DNA of 64,000 nt from Geodermatophilus nigrescens (GTDB taxonomy: Bacteria; Actinomycetota; Actinomycetes; Mycobacteriales; Geodermatophilaceae), in the NCBI RefSeq assembly GCF_900129495.1, contig NZ_FQVX01000002.1, positions 806,001 to 870,000 of the forward strand. The letters are read 5' to 3'. The translations under genes were made by a program, and so were the position numbers. Under the pieces are notes generated by a model. The model was not told the origin of the DNA, did no database searches, and was given only the letters and a program-made list of their open reading frames with translations. This document shows positions 53,808 to 61,678 of the stretch, one piece after another. Position 1 is the first letter of the stretch. Every line of letters begins with the position of its first letter.

Positions 53808-54464
53808 ATGACCTACACCGGCGACGTCGAGGTGGGCGGCCCGGCCGACCGGCGGGAGCTGCCCGGGCTCACGATCAGCAAGGTCGCGGTGAGCGAGATG
53901 GCCAACAACGCCTATCTCCTGCAGGACGCCGCGACGGGCCAGGCGCTGCTCGTCGACGCGGCCGCCGAGCCCGACGTGCTGCGCGCGCTGATCGGCGACG
54001 CCGACCTGCGCACCGTCGTCACCACCCACGGGCACTGGGACCACCACCGCGCGCTGCCCGACGTCGTCGCCGCCACCGGGGCGACGACGGTGGCGCACGC
54101 CGCCGACGCGGGCGACCTGCCGGTGGCCGTCGACCGGACGGTCGCGCACGGCGACACCGTGGAGGTCGGCGAGCAGGTGCTCGAGGTGGTGCACCTGCGC
54201 GGGCACACGCCGGGCAGCATCGCGCTGGTCTGGCGCGGCGGGGACGCCGGCACGCACGTGTTCACCGGCGACAGCCTGTTCCCGGGCGGCGTCGGCAACA
54301 CCCAGCAGGACCCGGAGCGGTTCGCCAGCCTCGTCGACGACGTCGAGCAGCGGCTGTTCGCCGTCCTGCCCGACGACACGTGGGTCTACCCGGGGCACGG
54401 TAAGGACACGACGCTGGGCGCCGAGCGCCCGTCGCTCCCGGAGTGGCGCGCCCGCGGCTGGTGA
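53808..54464 (+). CDS. MBL-fold hydrolase, glyoxalase II-like
   Basis: A 218-residue metallo-beta-lactamase-fold protein. Metal ligands are in TTHGHWDHHRALPD, LRGHTPGSIAL and FTGDSLFPGGVG, with the final His in WVYPGHGKDTT. It resembles hydroxyacylglutathione hydrolases, but actinobacteria lack glutathione, so another thioester (for example of mycothiol) is possible. The ATG has GGAGG five bases before it. The frame stays open far upstream, antisense to the amidase; that extension is rejected. Confidence 0.9.
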   Translation: MTYTGDVEVGGPADRRELPGLTISKVAVSEMANNAYLLQDAATGQALLVDAAAEPDVLRALIGDADLRTVVTTHGHWDHHRALPDVVAATGATTVAHAADAGDLPVAVDRTVAHGDTVEVGEQVLEVVHLRGHTPGSIALVWRGGDAGTHVFTGDSLFPGGVGNTQQDPERFASLVDDVEQRLFAVLPDDTWVYPGHGKDTTLGAERPSLPEWRARGW

Positions 54465-54483
54465 GCCGCGGCCGCCGCTGGGG

Positions 54484-54532
54484 CGTTCCTCGTCCTCCGG
54501 GGGTCCCGCGGGACCCCCGGAGGACGGGAACG
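54484..54532. terminator. Very long bidirectional terminator hairpin
   Basis: Arms 54491-54507 and 54510-54526 pair perfectly over 17 bp and the outer CGTTCC/GGAACG adds six more pairs past one bulged T. A second small hairpin (GCTCCC/GGGAGC) follows. It sits between convergent MBL and TerD-like genes. Confidence 0.85.
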
Positions 54533-54557
54533 GCTCCCGGAGAGGGAGCTCAGCGGC

Positions 54558-55547
54558 TCACTTGCGGCCGGGCGTCCAGTCCATGCCCCAGCCGTAGGTG
54601 CGGTCGAGCACGTCCTGGCCGCCGTGCACGTAGCGCACCTCGCGGTTGACGACGAGCTCCCCGCCCCGGTTCTCCAGCATCGCGATCGCGCAGATGCGGG
54701 CGCGCGGGTCGTGCTCGTCGAGGCGCACCTCGATCTGCGGCCCGTTGGCCGGGAACATCGTGACGACGGCGTCGGCCTGACCCCAGTTCGGCACGCCCTC
54801 GTAGATGAGCGCGAAGACGAGCACCCGGCGGATCAGCTGCGTGTGCTGCAGGTTGACCAGCAGGTTCTCGCCGCCGCTGTTGGAGCCGGAGCGGTCGTCG
54901 CCGTCGAGCCAGACGATCGACTCGCCGTTGCCCATCGTGTGCTGCCCGCGGAAGGCGTTGCCGAGGGCCTGGATGACGCCCTTCGAGCCGTCGGCGTACT
55001 CGTAGAGGCAGCCGAGGTCGAGGTCGATCGCCCCGCCGCCGGCCGCCGAGGCCAGGCGCTTGAGGAAGCCGCCGCCCCCGCCGCCACCGGGCCGGGAGTT
55101 CCAGTTGAGGTTGACCCGGAGGATGCCGGTGGTGCCGGCCGTCTTGGTCAGCGAGACCGACGGCGCCGACTTCGTCAGCGACACCTTGTTCATGTTGACG
55201 CCGCCCTGCTGCGCCGGCTGCTGCTGCTGCTGAGGCGGGTACCCCTGCTGCTGGCCGTACGGGTCCTGCGGCGGCGGGTACCCCTGGGGCGGCGGGTACC
55301 CCTGGGGCGGCGGGTAGCCCTGCGGCGGCGGGTAGCCGCCCTGTGGGTGGCCCTGCGGCGGCCCGTAGCCGGGCGGCGGCGCCTGCGGCGGCTGGCCGTA
55401 GGGCGGCTGGCCCTGCGGCGGGTACGGGGGCTGCCCCCCGTACGGCGGCTGGGCCGGCGGGGGCTGGTGCGGCGGCGGCTGCGGCGGCGCCGGAGGGGTC
55501 TCCGGCTGCGGCGGCTGCGCCTTCGGGCGCTTCGTGTAGTCGACCAA
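54558..55547 (-). CDS. TerD-superfamily (tellurium-resistance type) protein with Pro/Gln/Tyr-rich tail
   Basis: A 329-residue protein. Residues 1-115 are disordered and rich in Pro, Gln, Gly and Tyr, with four exact GYPPPQ repeats at 71-94. Residues 119-329 form a TerD/TerA-like calcium-binding beta-sandwich: SLTKSAPSVSLTK, DLDLGCLYEYADGSKG, WLDGDDRSGSNSGGEN and YEGVPNWGQADAVV. Ter-family proteins act in membrane-linked stress responses whose chemistry is unknown; tellurite resistance itself is not implied. TTG start with GGGGAGG upstream. It is divergent from the Hsp70 gene. Confidence 0.85.
   Translation of the reverse strand: MVDYTKRPKAQPPQPETPPAPPQPPPHQPPPAQPPYGGQPPYPPQGQPPYGQPPQAPPPGYGPPQGHPQGGYPPPQGYPPPQGYPPPQGYPPPQDPYGQQQGYPPQQQQQPAQQGGVNMNKVSLTKSAPSVSLTKTAGTTGILRVNLNWNSRPGGGGGGGFLKRLASAAGGGAIDLDLGCLYEYADGSKGVIQALGNAFRGQHTMGNGESIVWLDGDDRSGSNSGGENLLVNLQHTQLIRRVLVFALIYEGVPNWGQADAVVTMFPANGPQIEVRLDEHDPRARICAIAMLENRGGELVVNREVRYVHGGQDVLDRTYGWGMDWTPGRK
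55266..55337 (-). repeat. 18-bp tandem repeat encoding GYPPPQ in the TerD-like tail
   Basis: Four 18-bp units encode GYPPPQ, with a few silent differences, within a longer Pro/Gln/Tyr-rich stretch. It is a coding low-complexity repeat, not a CRISPR. Confidence 0.9.
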
Positions 55548-55613
55548 GGGAGGCCTCCCCGCAGGTCGCCCGACCGGGCGGACCCGCGCTCTGAGCGGCG
55601 GACACGTCCCCTG

Positions 55614-55645
55614 CGACCCTAGGGGTCGGCACTATCCTCCGGACC
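55614..55645. promoter_or_regulatory. Overlapping divergent promoters for the TerD-like and Hsp70 genes
   Basis: On the plus strand TATCCT (55633-55638) lies seven bases before the Hsp70 GTG, giving leaderless spacing. On the minus strand TAGGGT (55621-55616) serves the TerD-like gene. The inverted repeat CGACCC-TAG-GGGTCG (55614-55628) covers the minus -10 and the plus spacer. The two promoters share DNA, so a single protein could switch both. Confidence 0.55.
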
Positions 55646-57352
55646 GTGCCCCGCGGTGCCCGCCTGCCCTCGCCCACCGTCTCCGGCATCGACCTCGGCA
55701 CGACCTACAGCTGTCTGGCCCAGGTGGGCGACGACGGCGTCGCGGAGGTCGTCCCCCTCCTCGACGGCGACCGCACCCTCCCCAGCGTCGTCCTGTTCGT
55801 CGGCCCCGACGACTACGTCACCGGCGAGCGCGCCCGCGTGCTGGCCCGCGCCCAACCCGACGACGTCTGCACGCTGGTCAAGCGGCGGATGGGCGACAGC
55901 TCCTGGCGCTTCGTCAGCCACGGCCGGTCCTGGTCGGCGCCGGCGGTCAGCAGCCTCGTGCTCAAGGCCCTGGTCAGCGAGACGGCGTTCGGCGCGGCCG
56001 CCCCGGTCCAGGACGTCGTCATCACCGTCCCGGCCTACTTCGGCGACGAGGAGCGGCGCGCCACCCGGCTGGCCGGCGAGTACGCCGGGCTCACCGTCCT
56101 CGACGTCATCAACGAGCCGACGGCGGCCGCGCTGGCCTACGGTTTCGCCCGCCTCGACGGCGCCGGCCCCGCCGACCACCTCGAGGAGGTCGCGCTCGTC
56201 TACGACCTCGGCGGCGGCACCGTCGACGTCGCGGTGGTGGAGCTGGCCGACCGGCGGCTGGCCGTCGTCGCCACCGACGGCGACCACGAGCTCGGCGGCG
56301 CCGACTGGGACGAGAAGCTCGCCGTCCACCTCTCCCGCGCCTTCCTCGCCGCGCACCCCGACGCCGAGGACCCGCTCGACGACAGCGCCGGCGGGCAGGC
56401 CCTCGTGCTGGCCGCCGAGCGGGCCAAGCGCGAGCTCAGCACCCGCGAGAGCGTCGTCGTCCCGGTCGAGCACGACGGGCGGCGCGCCGACGTGCCGGTC
56501 AGCCGCGCCGAGTTCGAGCGGCTCACCGCCAGCCTGCTCGACCGCACCATGGAGCTCACCCGCGCCGCCGTCGCCGCCGCCCGCGCCCGCGGGGTCGACC
56601 GCATCGACCGGGTACTGCTCGTCGGCGGCTCCACCCGCATGCCCGCCGTCGCCGCCCGGCTCACCGCCGAGCTCGGCGTGCCGGCCGAGGTGCACGACCC
56701 CGACCTCGCCGTCGCCAAGGGCGCCGCCGTCTACGGCCGCAAGAAGCAGCTCGAGCGGCTGCTCACTGCCGACCTGGTCACCCGCGGCGCGCTCGGCCCC
56801 GGCACGCCGCTGGAGTACGCGGCCGACGCCGACGTCGACGCCGCCTGTGCCCGCCTCGGCGACGCCGTCGGGCTCACCGCGGCGCAGGTCCGGCGCACGG
56901 TGGAGATCCAGGTGCTCAACACCGTCTCCCGCGGCTTCGGCGTGCTGGCGCTCGACCGCTTCGGCGAGCCGGCCACCGTCTTCCTCGTGCACCGCAACGA
57001 CCGGCTGCCCATCGCCGTCCGCCGCTCGTTCGGCACCGTCCACGACGACCAGCGGGTGGTCACCATCCGGGTGGTCGAGCAGGGCGGCGGCGCGGAGTCG
57101 CCGCGGCCGGAGGACGCCAAGCTGCTCGCCGAGGCCTCCATCGAGGACATCCCGCCCGGGTACCCGGCCGGCACGGAGATCCAGGTGGTGCTGCGGATGG
57201 GCTTCGACGGGATCCTCGAGCTCACCGCCCTGCACGAGGGCCTCGCCGACCGGCCGCTCACCGTGCGCGTGGAGACCGGCGCCGCGCTCAGCCAGGCCGA
57301 TGTCGCCCGCGAGCGGGCGCAGGTGGGCCGGGTCCGCCGCCGGCAGGACTGA
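55646..57352 (+). CDS. Divergent Hsp70-family chaperone-like ATPase
   Basis: A 568-residue Hsp70 homologue. The nucleotide-binding domain is complete: phosphate-1 GIDLGTTYSC (14-23), the lysine region VKRRMG (78-83), connect-1 NEPTAAALAYG (156-166), phosphate-2 YDLGGGTVDV (186-195) and adenosine VGGSTRMP (326-333). The DnaK linker DVLLLDV and the helical lid are absent. A short beta-rich region (about 415-545) has a different sequence. It is not DnaK. The next gene follows after 3 bp, so the two are probably partners. Confidence 0.9.
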   Translation: MPRGARLPSPTVSGIDLGTTYSCLAQVGDDGVAEVVPLLDGDRTLPSVVLFVGPDDYVTGERARVLARAQPDDVCTLVKRRMGDSSWRFVSHGRSWSAPAVSSLVLKALVSETAFGAAAPVQDVVITVPAYFGDEERRATRLAGEYAGLTVLDVINEPTAAALAYGFARLDGAGPADHLEEVALVYDLGGGTVDVAVVELADRRLAVVATDGDHELGGADWDEKLAVHLSRAFLAAHPDAEDPLDDSAGGQALVLAAERAKRELSTRESVVVPVEHDGRRADVPVSRAEFERLTASLLDRTMELTRAAVAAARARGVDRIDRVLLVGGSTRMPAVAARLTAELGVPAEVHDPDLAVAKGAAVYGRKKQLERLLTADLVTRGALGPGTPLEYAADADVDAACARLGDAVGLTAAQVRRTVEIQVLNTVSRGFGVLALDRFGEPATVFLVHRNDRLPIAVRRSFGTVHDDQRVVTIRVVEQGGGAESPRPEDAKLLAEASIEDIPPGYPAGTEIQVVLRMGFDGILELTALHEGLADRPLTVRVETGAALSQADVARERAQVGRVRRRQD

Positions 57353-57355
57353 CGC

Positions 57356-59668
57356 GTGCTCCCTCCCTTCGACGGGAACGGCTACCGCAAGCGGGTCCTC
57401 GCCGCCATCGAGGCCCGCGGCGGCGCCGACGCCACCGACCCGTTCGAGGTCTACGACCTCCCCCTCGACGCCGCCGGGCAGCTCACCGACGACGACGTCG
57501 CCCGGCAGGTCGACGCCGTCTGGGCGTTCTGGCAGAAGCAGCGCGACCACCCCAAGTACCGCGGCCTGGTCACCGCGCTGCTCACCTCGCACGACGCCCT
57601 CGCCGCGCAGCTGCGCACCGCCGGCGGGCGGCAGTGGCTGGCCGGGCAGACCCGCGCCGAGCGGGCCCGCCGCGACGCCGCCCGGTACGCCGAGCTCGAC
57701 GCCGCCCTGCAGCGGCTGACCGAGCGCTTCGGCGGGGTGCCGGCCGACAAGGTGGCCGGCCTGCGCGGGATGGCCGCCGCGGCCGGGCTCGACGACGCCG
57801 CCTTCGAGGCGCGGCTGCGCGGGCACCGGGTGCTCGGCGCCGAGGCCCCGGCGACACCCGCAGCGCCGGCCGACGCCGCCGTGGTGCTGCGGCAGGTCCG
57901 CGACGGCCTCGAGGAGCTCGGGCGGATCGAGGGCGCCCGGGTGCCCAGCCTGCACGCGCTGCTGGAGCTGCCGCCGACCGCCGACCGCGAGACGGTCCGC
58001 CGGCGCCGCGACGCCCTGCTCGTGGTCAACCGGCAGCGCCGCCCCGACCGGCGCCGCGCCCTCGTCGACGACCTGCTCGCCGCCGCCGGCACGCTGCTGG
58101 TCGACGGCGACCCCGCCGTCTACCTCGACGCCCTGGCCGACGACGTCCGCGCGGCGCTGCGCCCGCGCGTCGCGTCCGCGGTGCTCGTGGAGGACCGGCT
58201 CACCCCCGCCGACGCGTACCTGCTCCTGCAGGAGGCGCAGGCCGCCGGCCTGGACCCGCAGCGCGCGGCCGACGTGGTCACCGGCCTGGCCCGCGAGGCG
58301 GGCGCCATGGGGGACGTGCCCGCTCCCCCGCCGGCCCGCGTGCCCGGCCGCCCCGACTGGCAGGCCGAGGTGTCCGCCGCCCGCGCCGCGCTGCGGGACG
58401 GGCGGCCCGTCGCCGCCCGCCGGCACGTCGACGCCGCGCTGTCCGCCGCGGGCGAGCTGCTGCCGCCGATCCGGGCCGTGCGTGACGAGGCAGCCGAGGC
58501 CGCCGCCCGGGCCGAGGCCGCCTGGCGCACGGTCGGGCCCGCGCTGGCGGCCCGGCGGCACGCCGCCGCCGCGACCGCGCTCGAGCAGCTCGTCGCCAGC
58601 GCCGCCGACGTCCCCGGGCCGGGCGGGGAGGACGCCGCCGAGCTGCTCCGCCGGTCGCGGGAGGCGCTGGCGCTGGCCGACGCCGTCCTCGCCCCGCCCT
58701 GCACCGGCCGCGACCGGGAGGACGCGCTGCTGGCTGCCCTCGACGCCGTCGCCGACCACCCGGCAGCCCGCGCCGAGCTGGCCGCGCTCCCGGTCGCCCC
58801 GCCCACCGGCGTGCACGCCGTCCCCGCGCCGGGCGGCGCCCGCGACGTGCGCTGGACGGCCTCGGCGTCGGCCGGCCCGGTCGAGTACCGGGTGCTGCGG
58901 GTGCGGCCCGACGGCGGCCGCCAGGTGGTCGGGACGACGACCGGCACGTCGCTCGAGGACGGCGGCTACGGCCCGGTCACCGGTCACGTCGTCGTCGCCT
59001 CGCGGCTCGGTGTCACCTCCGCGGAGGCGGCCACGGGCGAGGCCCCCGCGCCCCGCCCGACCCCCGCGCCGCCCCGGGCCCCCGCGCCGCAGCCGGCCCC
59101 GGCCACCCAGGCGCCGCCCGCCGGCTCGCTCACCGCCCTCCCCCACGGCCGCCGGCTCCGGCTGGTCCACGACGTCCCCGCGGCGGAGGTGCGCCGGCTG
59201 CCCGCCGGCGCGTCCCCGCCCGCGCCCGGCACCGCCGTCGCCGACCCCGACGCCGTCGGCGCGCTCGTGCCGGCGATGGGCCCGGGGCTCGCGGTGGACG
59301 CCCGGCCCTCGGCGCCGGTCACCGAGTACGTCCTCCTCGTCCGCACCGGCCCGGTGGCCGTCGCGGGCCCCAGCGCCGCGTGGGTGGTGCTGCCGCCGGT
59401 GTCCGGCGCGGCGGTCGACGGCGACCGGCTGCGCTGGACCTGGCCCGAGGGCTGCACCGAGGTCGTCGCGGTGGTCCGCCCGGATGCGCCGCCGCAGGGC
59501 CCCGACGACGGCACCCGCCGCAAGGTCACCAACACCCGCTACGAGATCGACGGCGGCCTGCCGCTGCCCGACGGCGGCCACGTGGCGCTGTTCCCGTGCA
59601 CGCGGGTCGGCGGGCGGCTGCTGGTGGGCGGCGAGGCGCCGGCGGACGCGCGGGTGGCGCTGGGCTGA
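57356..59668 (+). CDS. Large protein with two J-like segments and FN3-like domains, putative Hsp70 partner
   Basis: A 770-residue protein with no assigned function that I know. Residues 28-85 and 197-260 each look like a degenerate J-domain (DPFEVYDLPLD...HPK at 65-67; LHALLELPPTAD...RPD at 229-231, in place of HPD). Residues 335-480 are helical and repetitive, TPR-like. Residues 482-560 form a clear FN3-type unit (VHAVPAPGGARDVRWTA...VVVASRLG). A Pro/Ala linker (563-588) leads to two more beta domains ending near 755. There is no signal peptide or membrane span. GTG start 3 bp after the Hsp70 stop. The domain calls other than FN3 are by eye. Confidence 0.75.
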   Translation: MLPPFDGNGYRKRVLAAIEARGGADATDPFEVYDLPLDAAGQLTDDDVARQVDAVWAFWQKQRDHPKYRGLVTALLTSHDALAAQLRTAGGRQWLAGQTRAERARRDAARYAELDAALQRLTERFGGVPADKVAGLRGMAAAAGLDDAAFEARLRGHRVLGAEAPATPAAPADAAVVLRQVRDGLEELGRIEGARVPSLHALLELPPTADRETVRRRRDALLVVNRQRRPDRRRALVDDLLAAAGTLLVDGDPAVYLDALADDVRAALRPRVASAVLVEDRLTPADAYLLLQEAQAAGLDPQRAADVVTGLAREAGAMGDVPAPPPARVPGRPDWQAEVSAARAALRDGRPVAARRHVDAALSAAGELLPPIRAVRDEAAEAAARAEAAWRTVGPALAARRHAAAATALEQLVASAADVPGPGGEDAAELLRRSREALALADAVLAPPCTGRDREDALLAALDAVADHPAARAELAALPVAPPTGVHAVPAPGGARDVRWTASASAGPVEYRVLRVRPDGGRQVVGTTTGTSLEDGGYGPVTGHVVVASRLGVTSAEAATGEAPAPRPTPAPPRAPAPQPAPATQAPPAGSLTALPHGRRLRLVHDVPAAEVRRLPAGASPPAPGTAVADPDAVGALVPAMGPGLAVDARPSAPVTEYVLLVRTGPVAVAGPSAAWVVLPPVSGAAVDGDRLRWTWPEGCTEVVAVVRPDAPPQGPDDGTRRKVTNTRYEIDGGLPLPDGGHVALFPCTRVGGRLLVGGEAPADARVALG

Positions 59669-59669
59669 C

Positions 59670-61613
59670 TCAGCCCGCGCCCACGGGCAGCCAGCGGTCC
59701 CACCAGGCGAGCAGGTGCTCGAAGCGGGCCACCCGGTGCCGCGGCCGGCCGGAGCGGGTCAGCTCGTGCCCCTCGCCGGGGAACAGCAGCAGCCCGGTGG
59801 GCACCCCGCGCCGGTGCAGCGCCACGAACAGCCGCCGCCCCTGCTCGACCGGGCAGCGCTCGTCGTCCTCGGAGTGCACGACCAGGGTGGGCGTGCGGAT
59901 CTGCTCGGCGGCGGCCAGCGGGCTCGCCGCGTCCTCGCCGAGGTGGGCGCCGGCGAACCACCAGCCGATGTCGCTGGTGCCGGCGAAGGACACCGGGTCG
60001 GTGAGCGCCCGCTCCACGACCGCCGCGGCGAACCGGTCGGTGCGGGTGAGCAGCAGCGCGGTGAGGTAGCCGCCGTAGGAGCCGCCCGCGATGCCCACCC
60101 GGCCGGCGTCGAGCGCGGGGTCGGCGAGCGCCGCGTCGAGGAAGGCCAGCACGTCGTCGGCGTCGGGCCCGCCCCACGCCCCGACGACCGCCCGGCCGTG
60201 CGCCTCGCCGTAGCCCGACGAGCCGCGCGGGTTGCACTGCACCACCGCGTAGCCGGCCGAGACGTACACCTGCACCTCGTCGAGCAGCGACCACCCCACC
60301 TGCGTGAACGGCCCGCCGTGCACCAGCAGCAGCACCGGGTGCGGGCCCTCCCCCGGCGGCACGGTGACCCAGCCGTGCACCGGCGTCCCGTCGGGGGCGG
60401 CGGCGGTGCGCTCGGCCGCGCGGTGCAGCCGGCCGGTGGCGCCCAGCGCCGTCCCGAAGCCGGTGAGCAGCCGGCGCCGCCCGGGGGTGAGCGCCACCAG
60501 CTCCCCCGCCGAGCGGTCGTGCGCCACGGTGGCGACGACGACCCCGCCCGCCGCGGCGAACCCGCGCACGGTGAACGGGCCGTCGACGAGGGTCTCGGGC
60601 CGGCCGCCGTCCAGCGGCACCCGCAGCAGCTCCACCCCGCCCCGCCGCTCGACGCCGACCAGCGCGGCCCCGCCGGAGAACACCGTCGCCGGGGTCTCGT
60701 CGCCGCGGCCGTCCTCGGCGGGGTCGAGCACCGGCTCGAGCTCCCCGCCGCCGAAGGAGACTCGGCACAGGGTGAACGAGCGGGCGGCGACGTCGAGCCC
60801 GTCGGGGCCGAGGTCGGGGCGGGCGGTGACGTAGATCGTGGTGCCGGCCGGGTCGAACGCCGGCAGCCGGCACTCGCCGCGGCTCCGGGTCACCCGCCGC
60901 GGCCGCCCGCCGGTCACCGGGACGACGAACACGTCGCGCACGCAGTCGCGGTCCGCGCCGGGGTGCCGGGCGGAGACGAAGGCCAGCAGCGCGCCGTCGG
61001 GCGACCAGGCCACGTCGGCGTCCTCGCCCGACCCGTCGGTGACGCGGCGGGGCTCCGGGACGTCGTCGGCCAGCGGATCGGCGGGCAGGTCGAGGACGAA
61101 CACGCAGGAGGGCCGGTCGGCGGTGTACCCGACGTCGTCCAGGCGCGACCGCAGCCGGGTGACCAGCCGCGGCGGCTCGGCCTGCGGCGGCACCACCCGG
61201 CCGTCGGCGTCCGGGGTGCCGTAGCGGCCCTCCTCGGGCACGCGCGCCACCCAGGCGAGCTTGCGGGAGTCCGGCGACCACACCGGGGCACCCGCGCCGA
61301 GCGGGGCGCCGGTGAGCCGGCGCGGGGCGCCCCCCGCGGTGGGCAGCAGGTGCACCTGCGGCCGGCCGCCGGGCTCGGCGGACAGGTAGGCCAGCCAGCG
61401 GCCGTCCGGGGAGAACGCCGGCGCGGAGTCGCGGGCCCCGGCGGTGAGCGGCCGGGCCGGCGCGGAGCCGTCGGTGGGCACCGCCCACAGCCGCCCGCGG
61501 TACTCGTCGGCGTCGACGTCGGGGGCCGTCACGGCCACCACCGCGATCCGCCCGTCGGGCGAGACGGTGGGCACCCCCGGCGTGCGCAGCAGGGCGAGGT
61601 CGGCGGGCCGCAT
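59670..61613 (-). CDS. S9-family (acylaminoacyl-peptidase-like) serine peptidase
   Basis: A 647-residue two-domain enzyme. The N-terminal beta-propeller shows repeats of the type FSPDGRWLAYLS and WSPDGALLAFVS. The C-terminal alpha/beta hydrolase has LLLVHGGPFTQ, nucleophile GGSYGG, acid SEDDERCP and histidine GEGHELTRSG. It should cleave short peptides or acylated amino acids in the cytosol. Its stop is 1 bp from the convergent stop of the J-like gene. The ATG at 61613 begins MRPADLALL; the 9-codon-longer start is less likely. Confidence 0.92.
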   Translation of the reverse strand: MRPADLALLRTPGVPTVSPDGRIAVVAVTAPDVDADEYRGRLWAVPTDGSAPARPLTAGARDSAPAFSPDGRWLAYLSAEPGGRPQVHLLPTAGGAPRRLTGAPLGAGAPVWSPDSRKLAWVARVPEEGRYGTPDADGRVVPPQAEPPRLVTRLRSRLDDVGYTADRPSCVFVLDLPADPLADDVPEPRRVTDGSGEDADVAWSPDGALLAFVSARHPGADRDCVRDVFVVPVTGGRPRRVTRSRGECRLPAFDPAGTTIYVTARPDLGPDGLDVAARSFTLCRVSFGGGELEPVLDPAEDGRGDETPATVFSGGAALVGVERRGGVELLRVPLDGGRPETLVDGPFTVRGFAAAGGVVVATVAHDRSAGELVALTPGRRRLLTGFGTALGATGRLHRAAERTAAAPDGTPVHGWVTVPPGEGPHPVLLLVHGGPFTQVGWSLLDEVQVYVSAGYAVVQCNPRGSSGYGEAHGRAVVGAWGGPDADDVLAFLDAALADPALDAGRVGIAGGSYGGYLTALLLTRTDRFAAAVVERALTDPVSFAGTSDIGWWFAGAHLGEDAASPLAAAEQIRTPTLVVHSEDDERCPVEQGRRLFVALHRRGVPTGLLLFPGEGHELTRSGRPRHRVARFEHLLAWWDRWLPVGAG

Positions 61614-61640
61614 GGCCTACCGAGCGTAGTGCAGCGCTCA

Positions 61641-61673
61641 CCCCGGCCGGGCCCGCGCGGGACCCGGCCGGGG
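61641..61673 (-). terminator. Terminator of the AIM24 gene set
   Basis: CCCCGGCCGGG (61641-61651) pairs with CCCGGCCGGGG (61663-61673), with further internal pairing past one bulged A. It begins 6 bp after the last AIM24-type stop codon. Confidence 0.75.
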
Positions 61674-61678
61674 CGCGC

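Noticed and set aside
53808-54464. True glyoxalase II acting on glutathione
   Set aside because: Actinobacteria generally use mycothiol, and the family is broad, so only the fold is called.
54558-55547. Tellurite-resistance operon
   Set aside because: Only one TerD-superfamily gene is present; terC, terB and terZ partners are missing, so the phenotype cannot be claimed.
55619-59581. A 1320-codon minus-strand frame antisense to the Hsp70 and J-like genes
   Set aside because: Gly/Ala/Arg/Val-rich shadow with no start signal; the sense-strand Hsp70 motifs are unmistakable.
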